From Coriaria nepalensis (taxonomy: Eukaryota; Streptophyta; Magnoliopsida; Cucurbitales; Coriariaceae), in NCBI GenBank assembly GCA_027186245.1, contig CP114487.1, positions 8,861,001-8,925,000 on the forward strand: a stretch of 64,000 bases of DNA. Direction: 5' to 3'. The notes beneath the pieces are model-generated. The model did not search any database, had not been told where the DNA came from, and worked only from the letters and a program-made list of their open reading frames with translations. Of this stretch, positions 13,101 through 25,691 are shown piece by piece. The translations under genes and the position numbers were made by a program. Within the stretch, counting starts at the first letter, position 1. The number at the start of each line of letters is the position of its first letter.

Positions 13101-15084
13101 GACAAAATTTGAAAATCCTTTTGCAATTCTATTATTCCTAGAACATCCTTAAAACCCTACCATACAACTCACTTTTCTTCCCATCAGACATTATCACATA
13201 ATAAACGATTGTAACCGTGCTGGAATACACACAGTGGAATTCTGATACTAGTTTAAAATCAATGCAAATTAAACTCTTTGATGGATTCAATGGAATTCAA
13301 TTGAATCCCTTTATGGAATTGTGGTTCGAAGGAAAAGTTTGAAATCTTTAGATAAGCCCAATGTCTACCTCAATACAGAGCAAAACACATACTAACTCTT
13401 TGATGGATTCTATGGAATTCAATTGAATCCCTTCATGGAAGTGTGGTTCCAAGGAGAAGTTTGAAATCTTTAGATAAGGCCAATGTCTACCTCAATACAG
13501 AGCAAAACACTATGCTTGAAATAGTTTAACTCAAATTAACAGCTTGATAGCCCTCACTAACAGACAGGCGCATGTATCCGAACACAACCCATAAAGGACA
13601 AGGAAGATACAAACAATAAGGGGCAAGCATTTCACTCGAAAGTTAATAATGTGAAACTTAAGAATAAAGAAAGAAAATGCTAAACCTCTTCACCAGAGAC
13701 ATACACAACTGGAGCTGGTCCATCAAGACCAAGCCCTTCAGCCATCATTGCAGCCATCTTCCCGAATCAAACATAAGATGTGACACCAAAATCAAAAAAA
13801 TAAAAGTTAATAGGAAGAGGCGTGCAAATCAAAGAAAGTTGTGGAAATATAAAATTACTACCTTCATTTTTATGCCAAGAGACAAAACCAATAATTCAAT
13901 GCTTGAGAAATAATACCTGCAACAGCATTGTACTCTTGCCAACTCCAGGATCTCCACCAACTAGAACCAAAGAACCTTGAAACCAGAAAGATACAAAACA
14001 AAACATAGAATTGTAATACCCATCACATAGAGTAGTTACAAGTTATAAAGCAACACCAGAAACTATAACTTTTTTAAGTATCGTACAAAACATTTAAGAA
14101 ACAAACTCAAGTATAATACACAAGGATTTCAATTGAAGGCAAATTAGTTTATTGGCAAACCTGGTACAAGACCACCACCAAGTACTCTTGCAACTTCATT
14201 TCCAAAGGATCCAGGCCTAAAAGTGCAAGTGAAAACACACAACGAACAAATCAGTCTGATTTAAGATGTACTTCTCATTTCACTTATGAGGGTGGTGAAA
14301 AGTTGATCAACGAATTTAAGATGAAGAAGCTCATAACATCAAAAAGTTATTAAAAGCAAACGATCAGAAACACTTCTAAGAATTTTACCGTACCTCTAAT
14401 TCATTAAATCAGAGCACGAAAATGCATATAAAGGAAACAAAGCTGGAGTAGTAACACTTACAAAGGGATTCTCCAATCTAGATGATTGATCCTTCTATTC
14501 ACATCAGTCAAACGAAGCGGACCCCCCTCACTATCTTGCTCCGGAAGCCAAGTCCGAACCAACTTCTCCGAAACCTCTAACCCATTAACCTTCCCCCCTC
14601 CACCATTAAAATCCCCTTCAGAGAACTGCACCATTGTTCCAGCGCTCTGGCACGACCTGCAAATCCCCCACCACTGCCCATCTGAATACCCACAATCTGA
14701 GCAAACATAATGAACTCTACTCTTCCCCTTCTTACTTCCAGCCCTAATCGAAGTCGATGATTTCTGCCATAATTGCGATCCAGCTCCCAAATTCACCTTC
14801 CTCCCACTCTCGGAAGTTCTTTCCTCTGATGCGCCAATTTTGGATTCATCTCCACTACTGCTCTGTTCCGTGATGCTATGAACAGTCCAAGCACGAGGCG
14901 AGGTCGCCTCCTGGGTATGGAGGCGACGGTTTGTGAAGTGGAATTGGCGGGAAAATTGATACCTTGGAATGGAGCGGAAGGAGATGAGTGATGGATTTGA
15001 TATGGATTTGAAATGGGAGAAAATAAGACGATACTGGGTGCAGTAGTAGAGTGATTTTAGGGCGTTCATGTCCGATATAATCAT
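10187..15084 (-). CDS. RADA: DNA repair protein RadA homologue (organellar)
   Basis: RadA/Sms is a RecA-like ATPase that promotes branch migration in recombination; the plant form acts on organelle DNA. Fifteen exons splice in phase: 14462-15084, 14161-14216, 13917-13975, 13686-13757, 12698-12781, 12363-12470, 12223-12285, 12034-12114, 11823-11888, 11262-11417, 11095-11172, 10860-10898, 10638-10720, 10466-10538 and 10187-10360. Together they give 1815 nt, or 604 residues. In order I see a basic Ser/Arg-rich N terminus fitting an organelle transit peptide, a C4 zinc finger (CSDCGY, then CRSC), Walker [10 protein letters not shown], Walker [10 protein letters not shown], the RadA motif KNRFGSTDE, and the C-terminal Lon-protease-like domain with [13 protein letters not shown]. 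Translation could begin at 15084 or at the next ATG, 15069. The intron after 10638 starts with GC instead of GT, and the intron after 12034 has a weak GTCGGT donor. Confidence 0.95.
13273..13516. repeat. 122-bp tandem duplication in a RADA intron
   Basis: Two adjacent copies (13273-13394 and 13395-13516) each begin with CTCTTTGATGGATTC and end with CAGAGCAAAACAC. They differ at only a few positions. Both lie inside the intron between the exons at 12698-12781 and 13686-13757 and do not touch a splice site. Confidence 0.85.
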
Positions 15085-16507
15085 GAAAAAAGAAGAATTA
15101 AAACCCTTAAATTTGGGAATTTGGGAATTTGGGGTTTGAGATTTTCTTTTTATGGGTGACTAGCGGACTTCTAAAACCCCTAAAACTTTAGGGTTTAACT
15201 GTAATGTGGAGACCCGCCAAATTCAAATGAGAAGATAACATGAAAAAAAAATATATGTATTATCGTTTTGGGGGAGTCCATCAAGAGGCATAGCCATTAA
15301 GAGGGACGAATCCAGACCGATTCTCTTGACCCGTGTGGTTGGATTTCACGCCACTTTTTATTATTTTTAAGTTTTCCTTTCCTTCTTACTTTTTTTCTCT
15401 CCTAAACCGGGACTTTCTTCCGTTAAACCGGGACTTTTTTTTTCTCTTCATTTTGGGTTTATCGATTGATTAATTGGCCTGGGGGTTGATAATCAACGGG
15501 TGATAGCGAAGGATTAATTGGCGTGGTGGCAATGGAGTCAGATAAAGGTTGTGGTGGCCGCGGCCATGGTTGGCACGGTGGTTGAAGTTAGAGAAAAATG
15601 AGTTGGGATTTTTTTTTGTAATTAAAGCAAATTTAAGAGGTAAAAAAAAGATGAAATATTGGGTTTTGTAACTTTTTGCAAAACAGTTTGTATTTTGAAA
15701 GATAAAAACCGATTTTGGAGAGAAGATAAGTTTACTTTATATTGATTTTTAGTGTCATAATTTTTATATTTTAAAAAATAAATTTTATATTTATATTATA
15801 AAAAATTCAGTTTTTTACCAACATTAATTAAAGATGTTTTAATACTAAAAAAATTTGATTTTTCATATAATAATAAAATTGTTTTCAATAATTTAATAAA
15901 CTAAATGAAATTTTCAATTAAAAACTATTTCATTTCACCTATTTTATAGTTTACAAAAAAATTATTCTGAAAACAAAAAATAAAGAAAATAATTACCAAA
16001 CACACCCCCCTCTTGTTTTTGCCATAAATTTGTGTGGAAAAAATAAGAGCCAAAAATCTTGATTTAATATATGAATGGTGTAAAAAAAAATGTAAAAATA
16101 AAAATTTATGGCATAAAATTAAAAATAAAGATGAAAATGAGTGTCTATTTATAATTCCTTCTTGTTTAAAAAATGTTAAATTCATATCACATGTATTATG
16201 ATATGATCAATATTAATGTATTAAAAAAAAAATGATATTACTTGCCGGAAGGACTAAAAATTTGAATTTCGATAATATAAGGACTAAAAAATTTATCCGA
16301 ACCGAACGAACGATTTTATAAGAAGAGTAGCCGACCAAAAATATAATTAAACTTCATTGAGTCAGCCATGATTCACGCAAGTACTTTGCATTCCAACGTT
16401 TTTTGTAGTAGATGGACAATTATAGCAGTACATGTTTAATATAATGATTTATAGTGAAGTGGTAAGATTAAAAAAGAAGCCATATATTGAGTTTTGATAT
16501 ATCATCA
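15085..16507. other. spacer between RADA and the GDSL gene
   Basis: The first 200 bp are the RADA promoter side; the last part is the GDSL 3' flank. In between I see only AT-rich sequence with T-rich runs and no frame that looks like a protein. Confidence 0.55.
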
Positions 16508-19090
16508 TCATATTAGGGCAAAACCTTGGACAAACAAGGAATCGGCAAGAATTTGATTAGCTGCCTCAGATGGATGCACACTGTCCCAAAACACATATTG
16601 AGTTGCATTTGGACAAGTCCCAAAAGATTTCAGATTGCACAAAAACGACGTCGTCTCTACAGTTCCCGTTCCACAGCAACCTCTTCTTACTTCCGTAAAA
16701 CCTAAAAACGAAACGAACGAAGTATCAAAACTTGCGATCTAATACGGTATCTTAAGTTATCAGTTATCTGAGAAGTTTAAACCATCAAAGTCCAAAAACA
16801 TGATATATCCAAAACATATAATGAAGTCTTTTTAATTTCCGGACGCAATGAAATTGCGACTTAAGTTTGGCTACGTTAATTACCGTTTTTCGATGGCGAA
16901 GAAATTAGATCATAGAGAGGCTTGAAAGTCTCAAAGACAACAAGCTTAAGACCAGGAAGTTGCTTCTGTAAGTTTGCTGCAGCAGAATTGAGCTTCTTAT
17001 TGAATCCTTGAGCATCAGTGTTGATTCTAGACACACATCCTTTCTCTTGATATCCAAACAAAGTGAGTGCAATAGGAAAGCAACCCAATGGAGGGAGTGC
17101 AGTCACTCCTACTTTCCTTGCTCCTAACCCATATAAATCCTGCAGTCTCACTAAATTTAAGAAATCAATGTTTTCGTTAAAAAGTAAGGAAATTTGTCGA
17201 TCGATGAGTAGTAGAAAAAGATACCTTAATAAAGGATTGGAAGGTATCAACAAGGATGGAGGCGTACTGGTCGGGAGTGTAGATTTTATTGACAAGGGGG
17301 TTGACATAGTAGTTTTGAAGAAAATCACCACTTCCAGCACTTAATATATAGATTGCTTCTTCGATGATAGATGCTGCTTTCTTGCTTCCAGCTACTTTTG
17401 CTAGCTTACTTTGGTACTCCTTGTAATACTCCAATTGTTGTGGCAATGAAAGAGCATGCTGCATGCATAATAATTCAAAACTTGTTTAGATACATAAGTA
17501 GACAATAAGAAATTTCAGGATATTTCTAGAACATCTATGCTGATCAATAATTGGAAATGAGGTTCAGAAACCTGTTTTTGTGATGGTTATAAACAGAGGT
17601 GTCAGAAAACGATTTTTTGGGTATAAAATTCGGCTTATTTGGGATGTAGAAAAAGAGGACAGAGAACAAGAAATATCAACTGAAATTTTGGAAAATATCG
17701 AAAACTATTCTCAATTTTTTTTTCAGATTTTTGGAGGAAAATGAGATGTACTTTTCACATTTTTCTAACACAAAAATGCATCCAAACACCCTTATCGCCT
17801 CTTTTCATTATTCTAAAAAGTGAAAAATAATTTCCGGAACCGAAACCCAACATTCAGTAGAGTTGTGGAAGTACTTGATGTCGAAATTGTTAACATAGCT
17901 TAATCCCAACCGTTGGGATAGATACTACAGAAGAAGTTAGACAACATATCAAAAAGATCACTTGAGATACAGTTTAGAGGTGTTATTTTTCTTTCCGACA
18001 TACTATTTTGTACGGACTCAATCATACATGGGGAATGACATGACTATAGCGCCCCCTTAGACTTGGATGTTAAAGAGTTTGGACAAATTAACAGACTATG
18101 ATTATGAAAAGTAAATTTCTTTTAATGATAAAGAAATTAGATAGAAGATGAAAGGAGTCTAATAAATTCATTGAAGCGGGCACATAAATGAATTGAAATA
18201 TTCTCACATTTAAGAGGGCTGCTTTCTCATCATAACCAGATGCAGCTGAAGCAAAGTTGGCTCCTATAAGAAGATTTTTTCCAGATGCTTCTGGGCTGAG
18301 GTATGCCGGTGGATATGTCTTGAACCCTAAGCTTTCAGCTGCAAAATCGATGGATTTCACTCTCATGCATTATCAAAACTCGAGCTCATATATCACAGAA
18401 ACAAATACTACTTCAATATACCACTACATATATTTCTCTCAAGTTATAAGCAATAGAATTTATAAAATACTCCAGAAGTATTTGACGACGTATTTTTTCA
18501 TATATACTATGTTTTAGTTTTTGTTAGAAAAAGCTACTTGTTAAGCATGCACAAAGGTTAAGTACTGAAGCATGCACATGTATAAGCATGCACATGTAAG
18601 GTCCTAATTAAAATCTCATACGAACCTTACATAATACAAAAGAATAAATAGAAAGGGTAAAGAGCACGCACAAAGGTTAAGTACTGAAGTACTGAACTAG
18701 TGACCTGGTTATGTTCATGTACTAAGATAACTCTACAATGTAAGTTTTGAAGGGTTAGATTAAGTAGATAATAATATATCATGAAATTAGCTTAAAATTA
18801 TTTGTTGCATACGTACCGGTGAGATCGGTGGCTAGTTTTCCATTACAAAATCTTCCGGTAGGTTTGTGGCTAATGAAATCCCTTCCATAAGGTGGGTAAT
18901 TAGCCTTGTAAATTGTATAAAGATAGTTATTGTTTCCCACATCTACTGCAGAATCTCCGAACGTTATAATCGCCGGAACAAGTGTACCAGAATCTTGTGC
19001 ATTAATCCTACTTCTACCCAAAAACCCAAATGCAAATAACAACATAACCAATGCTTTTCCAGCCACCATTGTCTCCATCTTCTTCTTCAC
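16508..19090 (-). CDS. GDSL esterase/lipase (APG-like)
   Basis: This is a secreted SGNH-fold serine hydrolase of the large plant GDSL family; the natural substrate cannot be told from sequence. Five exons splice in phase: 18817-19090, 18208-18338, 17225-17458, 16884-17139 and 16508-16701. They total 1089 nt, or 362 residues, typical for the family. Residues 1-32 form a signal peptide. Block I reads ITFGDSAVDVGNNN, with the catalytic Ser in GDS and Ala where the family name has Leu. Block II Gly and block III are seen as GANFASAASGY and SAGSGDF, and block V as WDSVHPSEAAN with the catalytic Asp and His. RRGCCGTGTVET is also typical of plant members. The five-exon structure is the usual one. 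A TATA-like (TA)n run lies about 40 bp upstream of the start. The gene looks intact. Confidence 0.94.
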
Positions 19091-21700
19091 CTCTTAAACT
19101 TCAGTATGTTCTTTTTCCTTCTTGATCATGTTGTATATATATGTGTTAATTCTAGATAGATTGTGAACATTGATGAATTTATGAACATTTAAGAGTAAGC
19201 GAAAAAGTTGGTTGGGAAGATATTTAATTGGTAGTGACATTATGAGTTAAAAATATTCAGATCTTCAGCATGTGCTATTGATCAATTAGGTTATTGCAGA
19301 AATAGCTTTCACTTACTAACTATGCTTTTATAGTTGGAAAGACATGGTGTGTTTGGTTTGATGTGAGTGGCTTAATTAGACTGTTTAATTATAACAATAT
19401 GCAAGCTAGCTAGGTATATATTATTATAATATATATATATATGTAAAGATAATAGATTCCCATCAATTTTATGGTTGGTTAAGCTTTGTCTTTGAATTGG
19501 TCAGAAAGGTTGTGGATTTAGGAAGAAACTGAAATGTGCAGAAATCCAGAGGGTACGTATTAATTATGGGGCCTATTATGAGTATACGTTTAGATGTTGC
19601 CAGTTCTGTTTAAGAGTTTCGATTATTAGATTATGCAGAAAAATATGGTTTCAAATTATGAGCCAAGTGCATCCTAATTAATGATATCATTTAGAGAGAT
19701 TAATGCATCTTAGCAAAGTAATTATGAAGTGAATACTCATTAATTATTATTGAGATATAATTGAGTGGTCTTAAATTAAGTTTAGTTTACTAAATAAAAT
19801 ATGACACATCATTTAAAATATAATTTACTCATTAATTTTAAATAATATGATATATTTTAATTTATTAATTAAATTTAATCTTAAATTACTTAAGTTTATA
19901 TCAGTATAATTTAAGATTTGCTTACTAAAAAATATATCGATCATACAATATTTAATTAACATTTTGTAAGTTTTCTTTGCATCTTTATTTTTATAGTAGT
20001 TTTACTAAAACTCTTACATGGGTAGCTACATATATCTTAGCAATAAGTAGCATGATTGCAACCTCAAAGCATAAATCTTTATTTTTAGGTGATTTTAGGA
20101 AGCAACTTTTTTATATCCTAAGAACATTGCACGCTTTTAACATGCACTTGAAATATAGAGGATCGGAATTGGATCCGTCGTTTTATTTTATTGCATGTAT
20201 GATCCGAAAGTCTCATTAAATTCAAGAATACAAACAACATTTTTTCGAATACATATGATCCAAAAGAAACGCATATATATATATATATATATATATGTAT
20301 AGGATCTCTCCCTTGTTTAGTGCAAAGATGCTCGGTAAATTGCATTTAAGATTAGGGTTGTGAATTTTGGGACCATCATTTATGGCGGTGACATAAATTT
20401 TTGGTTTGTTGCTTGGCCCTTAATACAAGGTACGTAATTGGCCGGCAGGGCATTGGCAGATTGAAAGACGCAATGAAGCTCTCATTCTTTTGTCCTCTTC
20501 TTTGGGCTTATCTAAAAGTACTTGTAGCTAGAACCATAAATATATATATATATATATGGAGATCGGCGGGGTTGCCCTTGCCTGTGCGGCACTTGGACCG
20601 TATAGATATGAATTTTGAGATTTTTAATATAAATTTAATTTTTATATAAATATTTAATGAATTGATATAAATTTAATTTTTAATATTAGTAATAAATTTT
20701 AAATTAAGTTATAAATTAATTTATATTAATTTATATGATTATAAATATGTAAGTAGTTATATTTTAAATTTATTATGATATATATTTAGCTTAATTATTA
20801 AATAAATTATTATTAATTTAAATTATTTTAAGTATAATTAAATTACATAATTTATTTAATAATTAAAATATATATAAATTTAAGATTTAATTCAAAATTT
20901 ATAATTAATACTAACTTATATTAACAATCACAATTCATTTAATATTTACATAAAAATTAAATTTATAATAATAATTTTAAAATTTATATAATATCACTTA
21001 GATCATCTAATTTAATCGGACGGTCCAAATCAGGCATCCACGGTCTCACGATTCTTACATTTCATGTATTCATGTAGGCCTATATAAAAATAAAAAAATA
21101 AACAATAAAAAATAATGAATAATGGTGTTATTGAATGGAAGGTTCGCCAAAAAAAAATTAAAATGAAATATTTTAAATTAAAATGTAAATAGTCCCTTTT
21201 TTTTCTCATCATTTTTCTTTCCTTATATTTTGCTCTATTTTATTATGGCTCTCTCTCTCAATTTCATGTCTCCAATCGAGTATTATTTATAATATTATTA
21301 TGATCTATACGTTAAAAAAATGTGTTGTTCTTTTTTTATTAATTTTGGAGAATTTTGAAGTTTTGTGTATTATTTAAGAGTTAAATTAATCTAGATTTAA
21401 TAAAATTTAGGAATTTTAGCATTAAAATTGTACATGAATGAGCATTTTGAGAGTTATTTTATTGTGGCTCTCTCTCTCAATTTCATTTTAGTATTAAGTA
21501 TGAAATGTTATACATGAAAGTTGTGAGTGATCAAAAGGGAATCCATTGTTTACGTATTTGGAAATAGATCCTATAAATTATATACTTTATTAAATGAAGA
21601 ATCTTTACAAAATAGTATGATATGAAAGGACTTTATATAAATTTATTGTCGATGTTCATTAAAAATATAATGATTCACATGATTTATCTATTATAGTTTA
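19091..21700. other. AT-rich spacer with short repeats
   Basis: No gene is supported. (TA)n microsatellites lie near 19425-19441, 20273-20296 and 20538-20556. The stretch 20620-20990 is almost pure A/T. A segment containing GGCTCTCTCTCTCAATTTCA occurs twice, near 21236-21268 and 21453-21490, each preceded by TTTTATT. Confidence 0.5.
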
Positions 21701-22940
21701 ATAATTAAACCATATTCTAGGACGAGTCTAGATATTGTCAAGATGGAATGATCGTTAATTGTAAATATATTATAGTCACAGAAAGTTCTTTTGAAAGATA
21801 GTATTTCTTATCTTCTTGGTAGTCTTGAAACTTTTTTAGAAGTTAATCTTGACTTGAAGGTTTAAGTTATTTAATTATAAGATGATTAAATTAATTATTT
21901 AATTTGAAAGGTATTTTAAATAAAATGAATTTAATTTATGAATTAAATAAAATCATAAAGTATTATGAAATCCTCAAATCAGCGTGATGTATACCCTACT
22001 TGGTCATACACATAAGATTCAAAGTAATTCAGTTAAAATTCATCGGAGAAAAAGAGAAAAACTGATCGTTTCCATTTTAAGGGAAAATTGTAATTTGATT
22101 TGTAGTTTGAATAAGGATAAAATGGTAATTATTAATTTGTTAAATATAATGTTATGTTGTTTTGGTAGTACAACTAAGTGTGATATTAATTTAATTAGAA
22201 ATTAACAAATTTTTAAGGAACTTTTGTTTAATTATAAAAATGTCCTAAGAGTTTGTATTAATAATTGAATATTAAAGAGTTAATGAGCTAGATTATTAAT
22301 TAGATTTTCATGAATCAAGTTAATCAAATAGTTGATCAATATTCATGGGTTAATACCCATGGATGTGGTCGGCCATGTATATGGGTTATGACTTATTTGT
22401 TTCCTTAAGTAAGTTAAGGAAACCTAGTGGTATAAGAAATCATTTGCTATAAGCAGATCTAATGTGATTAGAAAACCTTATACGTAGTGGTGCATTATAA
22501 ACAAATCACTAAGTGGCTGAAAATCTCAAATGATACACCCCTCCTCTTGGCCGAAATTAGAGAGAGAAAAAGTTGGTTTTACCCATCCCTTTTCCTCGAA
22601 CCTATTAATTCATGTGATGAAACTTTAGGTAGAAAATTAATTAAGCGAATGAATTATATGGATTACAGTTAGAGGATGAACACGCAGGCATCTTTCACCA
22701 TCTCTTCAATTCAGATTGCAAGAAGGTTTGTAGTGGTTTGGTCATTAAGTTGAGATATCCCTTTTATCATAAACTTGTAATTTAAATTCATGTGATTACT
22801 TTACTTTTCTATAAAGTGTTTGTATATGAGATGTATGAATATTGTATGACGATCTTACTTATGGAATTATGCATGTTTAGGATGGGATTCAATTTTTTTA
22901 AATATTACTTCCGCTACTTTATATGCATGAATTCCTAACA
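21700..22940 (+). mobile_element. possible LTR fragment next to copia remnant
   Basis: The stretch ends at about 22940 with GAATTCCTAACA, which matches the usual 3' end of Ty1/copia LTRs (ending ...CCTAACA, complementary to a TGTTAGG start). It lies directly beside a copia reverse-transcriptase remnant in the same orientation. I could not find a matching TGTTAGG 5' end, a target-site duplication or a primer binding site. The left boundary is a guess, and the LTR reading is inference. Confidence 0.35.
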
Positions 22941-24180
22941 TCGATCGTTACAAAGCTCGACTCGTTGCCAAGGGATTCCATCAACATACTAGTCTTGACT
23001 ACACTGAAACTTTCGGTCCCATTGTTAAACCGATTACCATTCATTCCATAATTTCTCTTGCTGCTATGCATGGATGGTCTATGCAGCAACTCGATGTCTC
23101 TCTTTTATGCCTTTCTTCATGGAGATTTGATTGAAGATGTTTACATGATTCAATCACCAGGCTTCAATGACTCCACTCATCCTACACATGTTTGCCGTCT
23201 TAGCAAGTCTCTGTATGGCTTGAAACAATCCCCACATATGTGGTATTGATCGCTAAGTACGATGCTTCAATCCTTTAGTATCACTCAAGCCAAGTTCGAT
23301 GCATCCCTCTTTATTATTTGCACCGAGTCTTTCTTTCATTATCTACTTTCTCGTCTATGTAGATGATCTTTTGATTACCAAAAATGATTCCTCTATCATC
23401 GTTACAGTGATTGCAAGGTTAAGCGCTATATTCTCGATTAAGAATCTTGGCTTATTCTCTTATTTCCTTGGCGTTGAAATAGTTCACTATGTTGAGGGGG
23501 TGCTCTTAAGCCAACAAATTTATATCTCGAATATTCTCTGTCGACATCACATGGATGATGCTAAACCACTCCAGACCCTTATGCAACAAAAGTGCTCCTC
23601 CCACTAAAGCAAATAATGATCATTTACCTGATGCAACCCTATATCGTCAACTCATTGGCGCACTATAGTACTTGACACTTATTCGTCTAGATATTGCATT
23701 TCATGTCAACCACTCGGCTCAATACATGCAGCATCTCACTTCCTCTCACTAGTTAGTGGCAAAATGCCTCCAACGCCATTTGAAGGGTATGCTATCTCAC
23801 GGGCTTCTTCTTCATCACTCGCCATCTTGTACACTTATAGCTTACTCTGACGCTGACTGGGCCAGCAATCCTAATGATCGCTCATCCACCTCGGCCTTTA
23901 TTGTCTTCCTCGACTCAAATCTTATTGCATAGAGCACTTGTAAACAACGAGCCATCACTTGCTCATCTATCGAAGCAGAATATCATGTCCTCACATGTGT
24001 TGCCTCTGATTTACAATAGATACACAATTTTTTCTCTAAACTCCTGCTCCCTCTTACATGGCCTCCTACTCTAATTTGTGATAACATTAGCAATACCTAA
24101 CTCTCCCTTAATCCGGTCATGCATTCCCTTATGAAATATATTGTCATTGATGTTCACTTTATTTGGAATCTTATCGTAAA
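22941..24180 (+). mobile_element. decayed Ty1/copia pol fragment (RT-RNase H)
   Basis: Broken frames on the plus strand match the 3' half of a copia polyprotein in the right order. They begin with RYKARLVAKGF at the start of the reverse transcriptase domain (about 22950). Next come [15 protein letters not shown] and a stop (about 23247), and then the catalytic motif YVDD within FLVYVDDLLIT (about 23350-23375). The RNase H-like part at about 23830-24150 follows, with the SDADW region recognisable but degenerate. Several stops and frame changes interrupt it, and gag, protease and integrase are absent. It is an inactive, 5'-truncated remnant. Confidence 0.88.
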
Positions 24181-25321
24181 ATGTCTCATTAATAGTATAT
24201 TTTTCATCTCAGTGGGAATAAAAAATTATTCTCACTTTATCATTCTTTTGAACTAAACAGTACAATATAATGAAAAATTCATTTCATTCTCACTTAAGAA
24301 TCAAATTAAATTAAACATGCTCTTTACACGTTCAAATGTAATGAAGTTCATTCATTCACATGAGTTTTTTCTATGTCTTTAAAATTTAATGAGGGCACTT
24401 TGAGTCATTTTAAAAAAAATTATTTATTCTGCCATACTAATGGATGGTTCACCACCCCTTCTTCAACAATCAAAATTATACTTCACTGGTCAATTCTTGT
24501 ACAACTAAAAAGATGCAATATTAATAAATTGTCAATTTCTATTTATTTTTATTCATATTTTTATTTTCATCCAAAAAATCAAATCAAACGCACTTGAAGA
24601 ACTATAAGTGTGACGGAGGAGTTTCTAATGAAATTTTATGGCTTTAATATGAGAACGTGCAACTCTTCTTGATAATAATTTTTATTTATTAATTTCTCTC
24701 TTAATTTGTATTTGATCGACTGCTAACGATTTGTATATGTGTGTTACGTGTACTATATTGTAAGAGAGCTAATTCCTTATCTTATTCTATCTTATTCTAT
24801 GTATATCGTAAATTTCAGTCTCAGAGCCAACTATTTTCTCCTCTTTAAATAATATAATATAACAAATGTTTATATACTTTCCTATTTAAAAAAATATTTT
24901 TGTCAATGTGAAATGTAAGAAAATAGTAAAGTCGTGATATGACCAAGTATATTAAGATTAATATATATATATATATATATATATATTAATGTGGAATGTA
25001 AGCAAATAGTAAAGTCATGGTACGACCAAGTACGGTAAGATTAGTATATATATATGTATAAAACTAAAGTTGATAAATCTTCTTACCTAAGATTCTATAA
25101 AATGAAACCTAGATTAATGTAAACTGATTTTAATATGGATCAATTGAAATAGACCAAATGGATTGAAATTATAAAACGGAATGCTATTCCTTTATTCATA
25201 CTTTATTGTCTTGTAAAGAGTAGTAGTAATAATAGTTATACATATAGAAACTATAGTTGAACTGTAGAAGAGACGTTATTTAGAAACTATAGTTGAACTG
25301 TAGAAGAGACGTTATTCTGGA
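24181..25321. other. spacer with two local tandem duplications
   Basis: No gene is supported. Around 24905-25060 an ~86-bp segment (AAATAGTAAAGTC followed by CCAAGTA and a (TA)n run) occurs twice with a few differences. An exact 36-bp direct repeat follows at 25245-25280 and 25281-25316, immediately downstream of the small peptide gene. Confidence 0.6.
25245..25316. repeat. exact 36-bp tandem duplication
   Basis: Positions 25245-25280 and 25281-25316 are identical, each starting TAGAAACTATAG and ending GAGACGTTATT. The duplication lies in the probable 3' UTR or flank of the minus-strand cysteine-rich peptide gene and is absent from the other copy near 28.35 kb, so it arose after the segmental duplication. 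Confidence 0.9.
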
Positions 25322-25691
25322 TCAGGGAGAGTCATTCTCAGAGGATGGCTCAACAGGAGTAGCACAGCATGGGCAACAAGAGCCTGGTGGTGGTGGCGAG
25401 CAACAAACACAAGCAGGGCATATGGGTCCATTTTTAACTGCATCACAAAATCAATCTCATAATCCATCGTAGAAACAACTAAGCATACAAATATATATTT
25501 ATTTTTATTTTTATTATTTTTCCTTAAGGAAGTGCATTTGATCATATTTAACATAGATCAAGTAGATGATATATGGACCCGTAATTACCTTGTAGAGGCA
25601 ATCGAGCAGCAACAGTTGTTGTAATAGGAGACAAAACCATTGCAAATATGAGAAGGGTGACCATAAAAGACCTCATCGAATTACCGGCCAT
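25322..25691 (-). CDS. small secreted cysteine-rich peptide
   Basis: Two exons, 25589-25691 and 25322-25437, splice in phase with canonical GT and AG borders and give 72 residues. Residues 1-29 form a signal peptide with the core FMVTLLIFAMVLSP. The mature part is short and holds eight cysteines in two dense clusters, CPACVCC and CCPCC, separated by SPPPPGS, and ends with an acidic tail SSENDSP. The spacing is unlike defensins, LTPs or snakins, and I do not recognise a named family. It may be a secreted signalling or metal-binding peptide, but that is inference. A decayed paralogue lies 3 kb away at 28380-28698. The conserved signal peptide, splice sites and stop between the copies support this as a real gene. 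Confidence 0.7.

Noticed and set aside
23058..23607. Functional retrotransposon polyprotein
   Set aside because: Stops and frame changes interrupt the reverse transcriptase, and the 5' half of pol is missing.
25322..25691. Plant defensin, thionin or LTP for the cysteine-rich peptide
   Set aside because: The adjacent CC and CxCC clusters around a Pro-rich linker do not match the cysteine spacing of those families.
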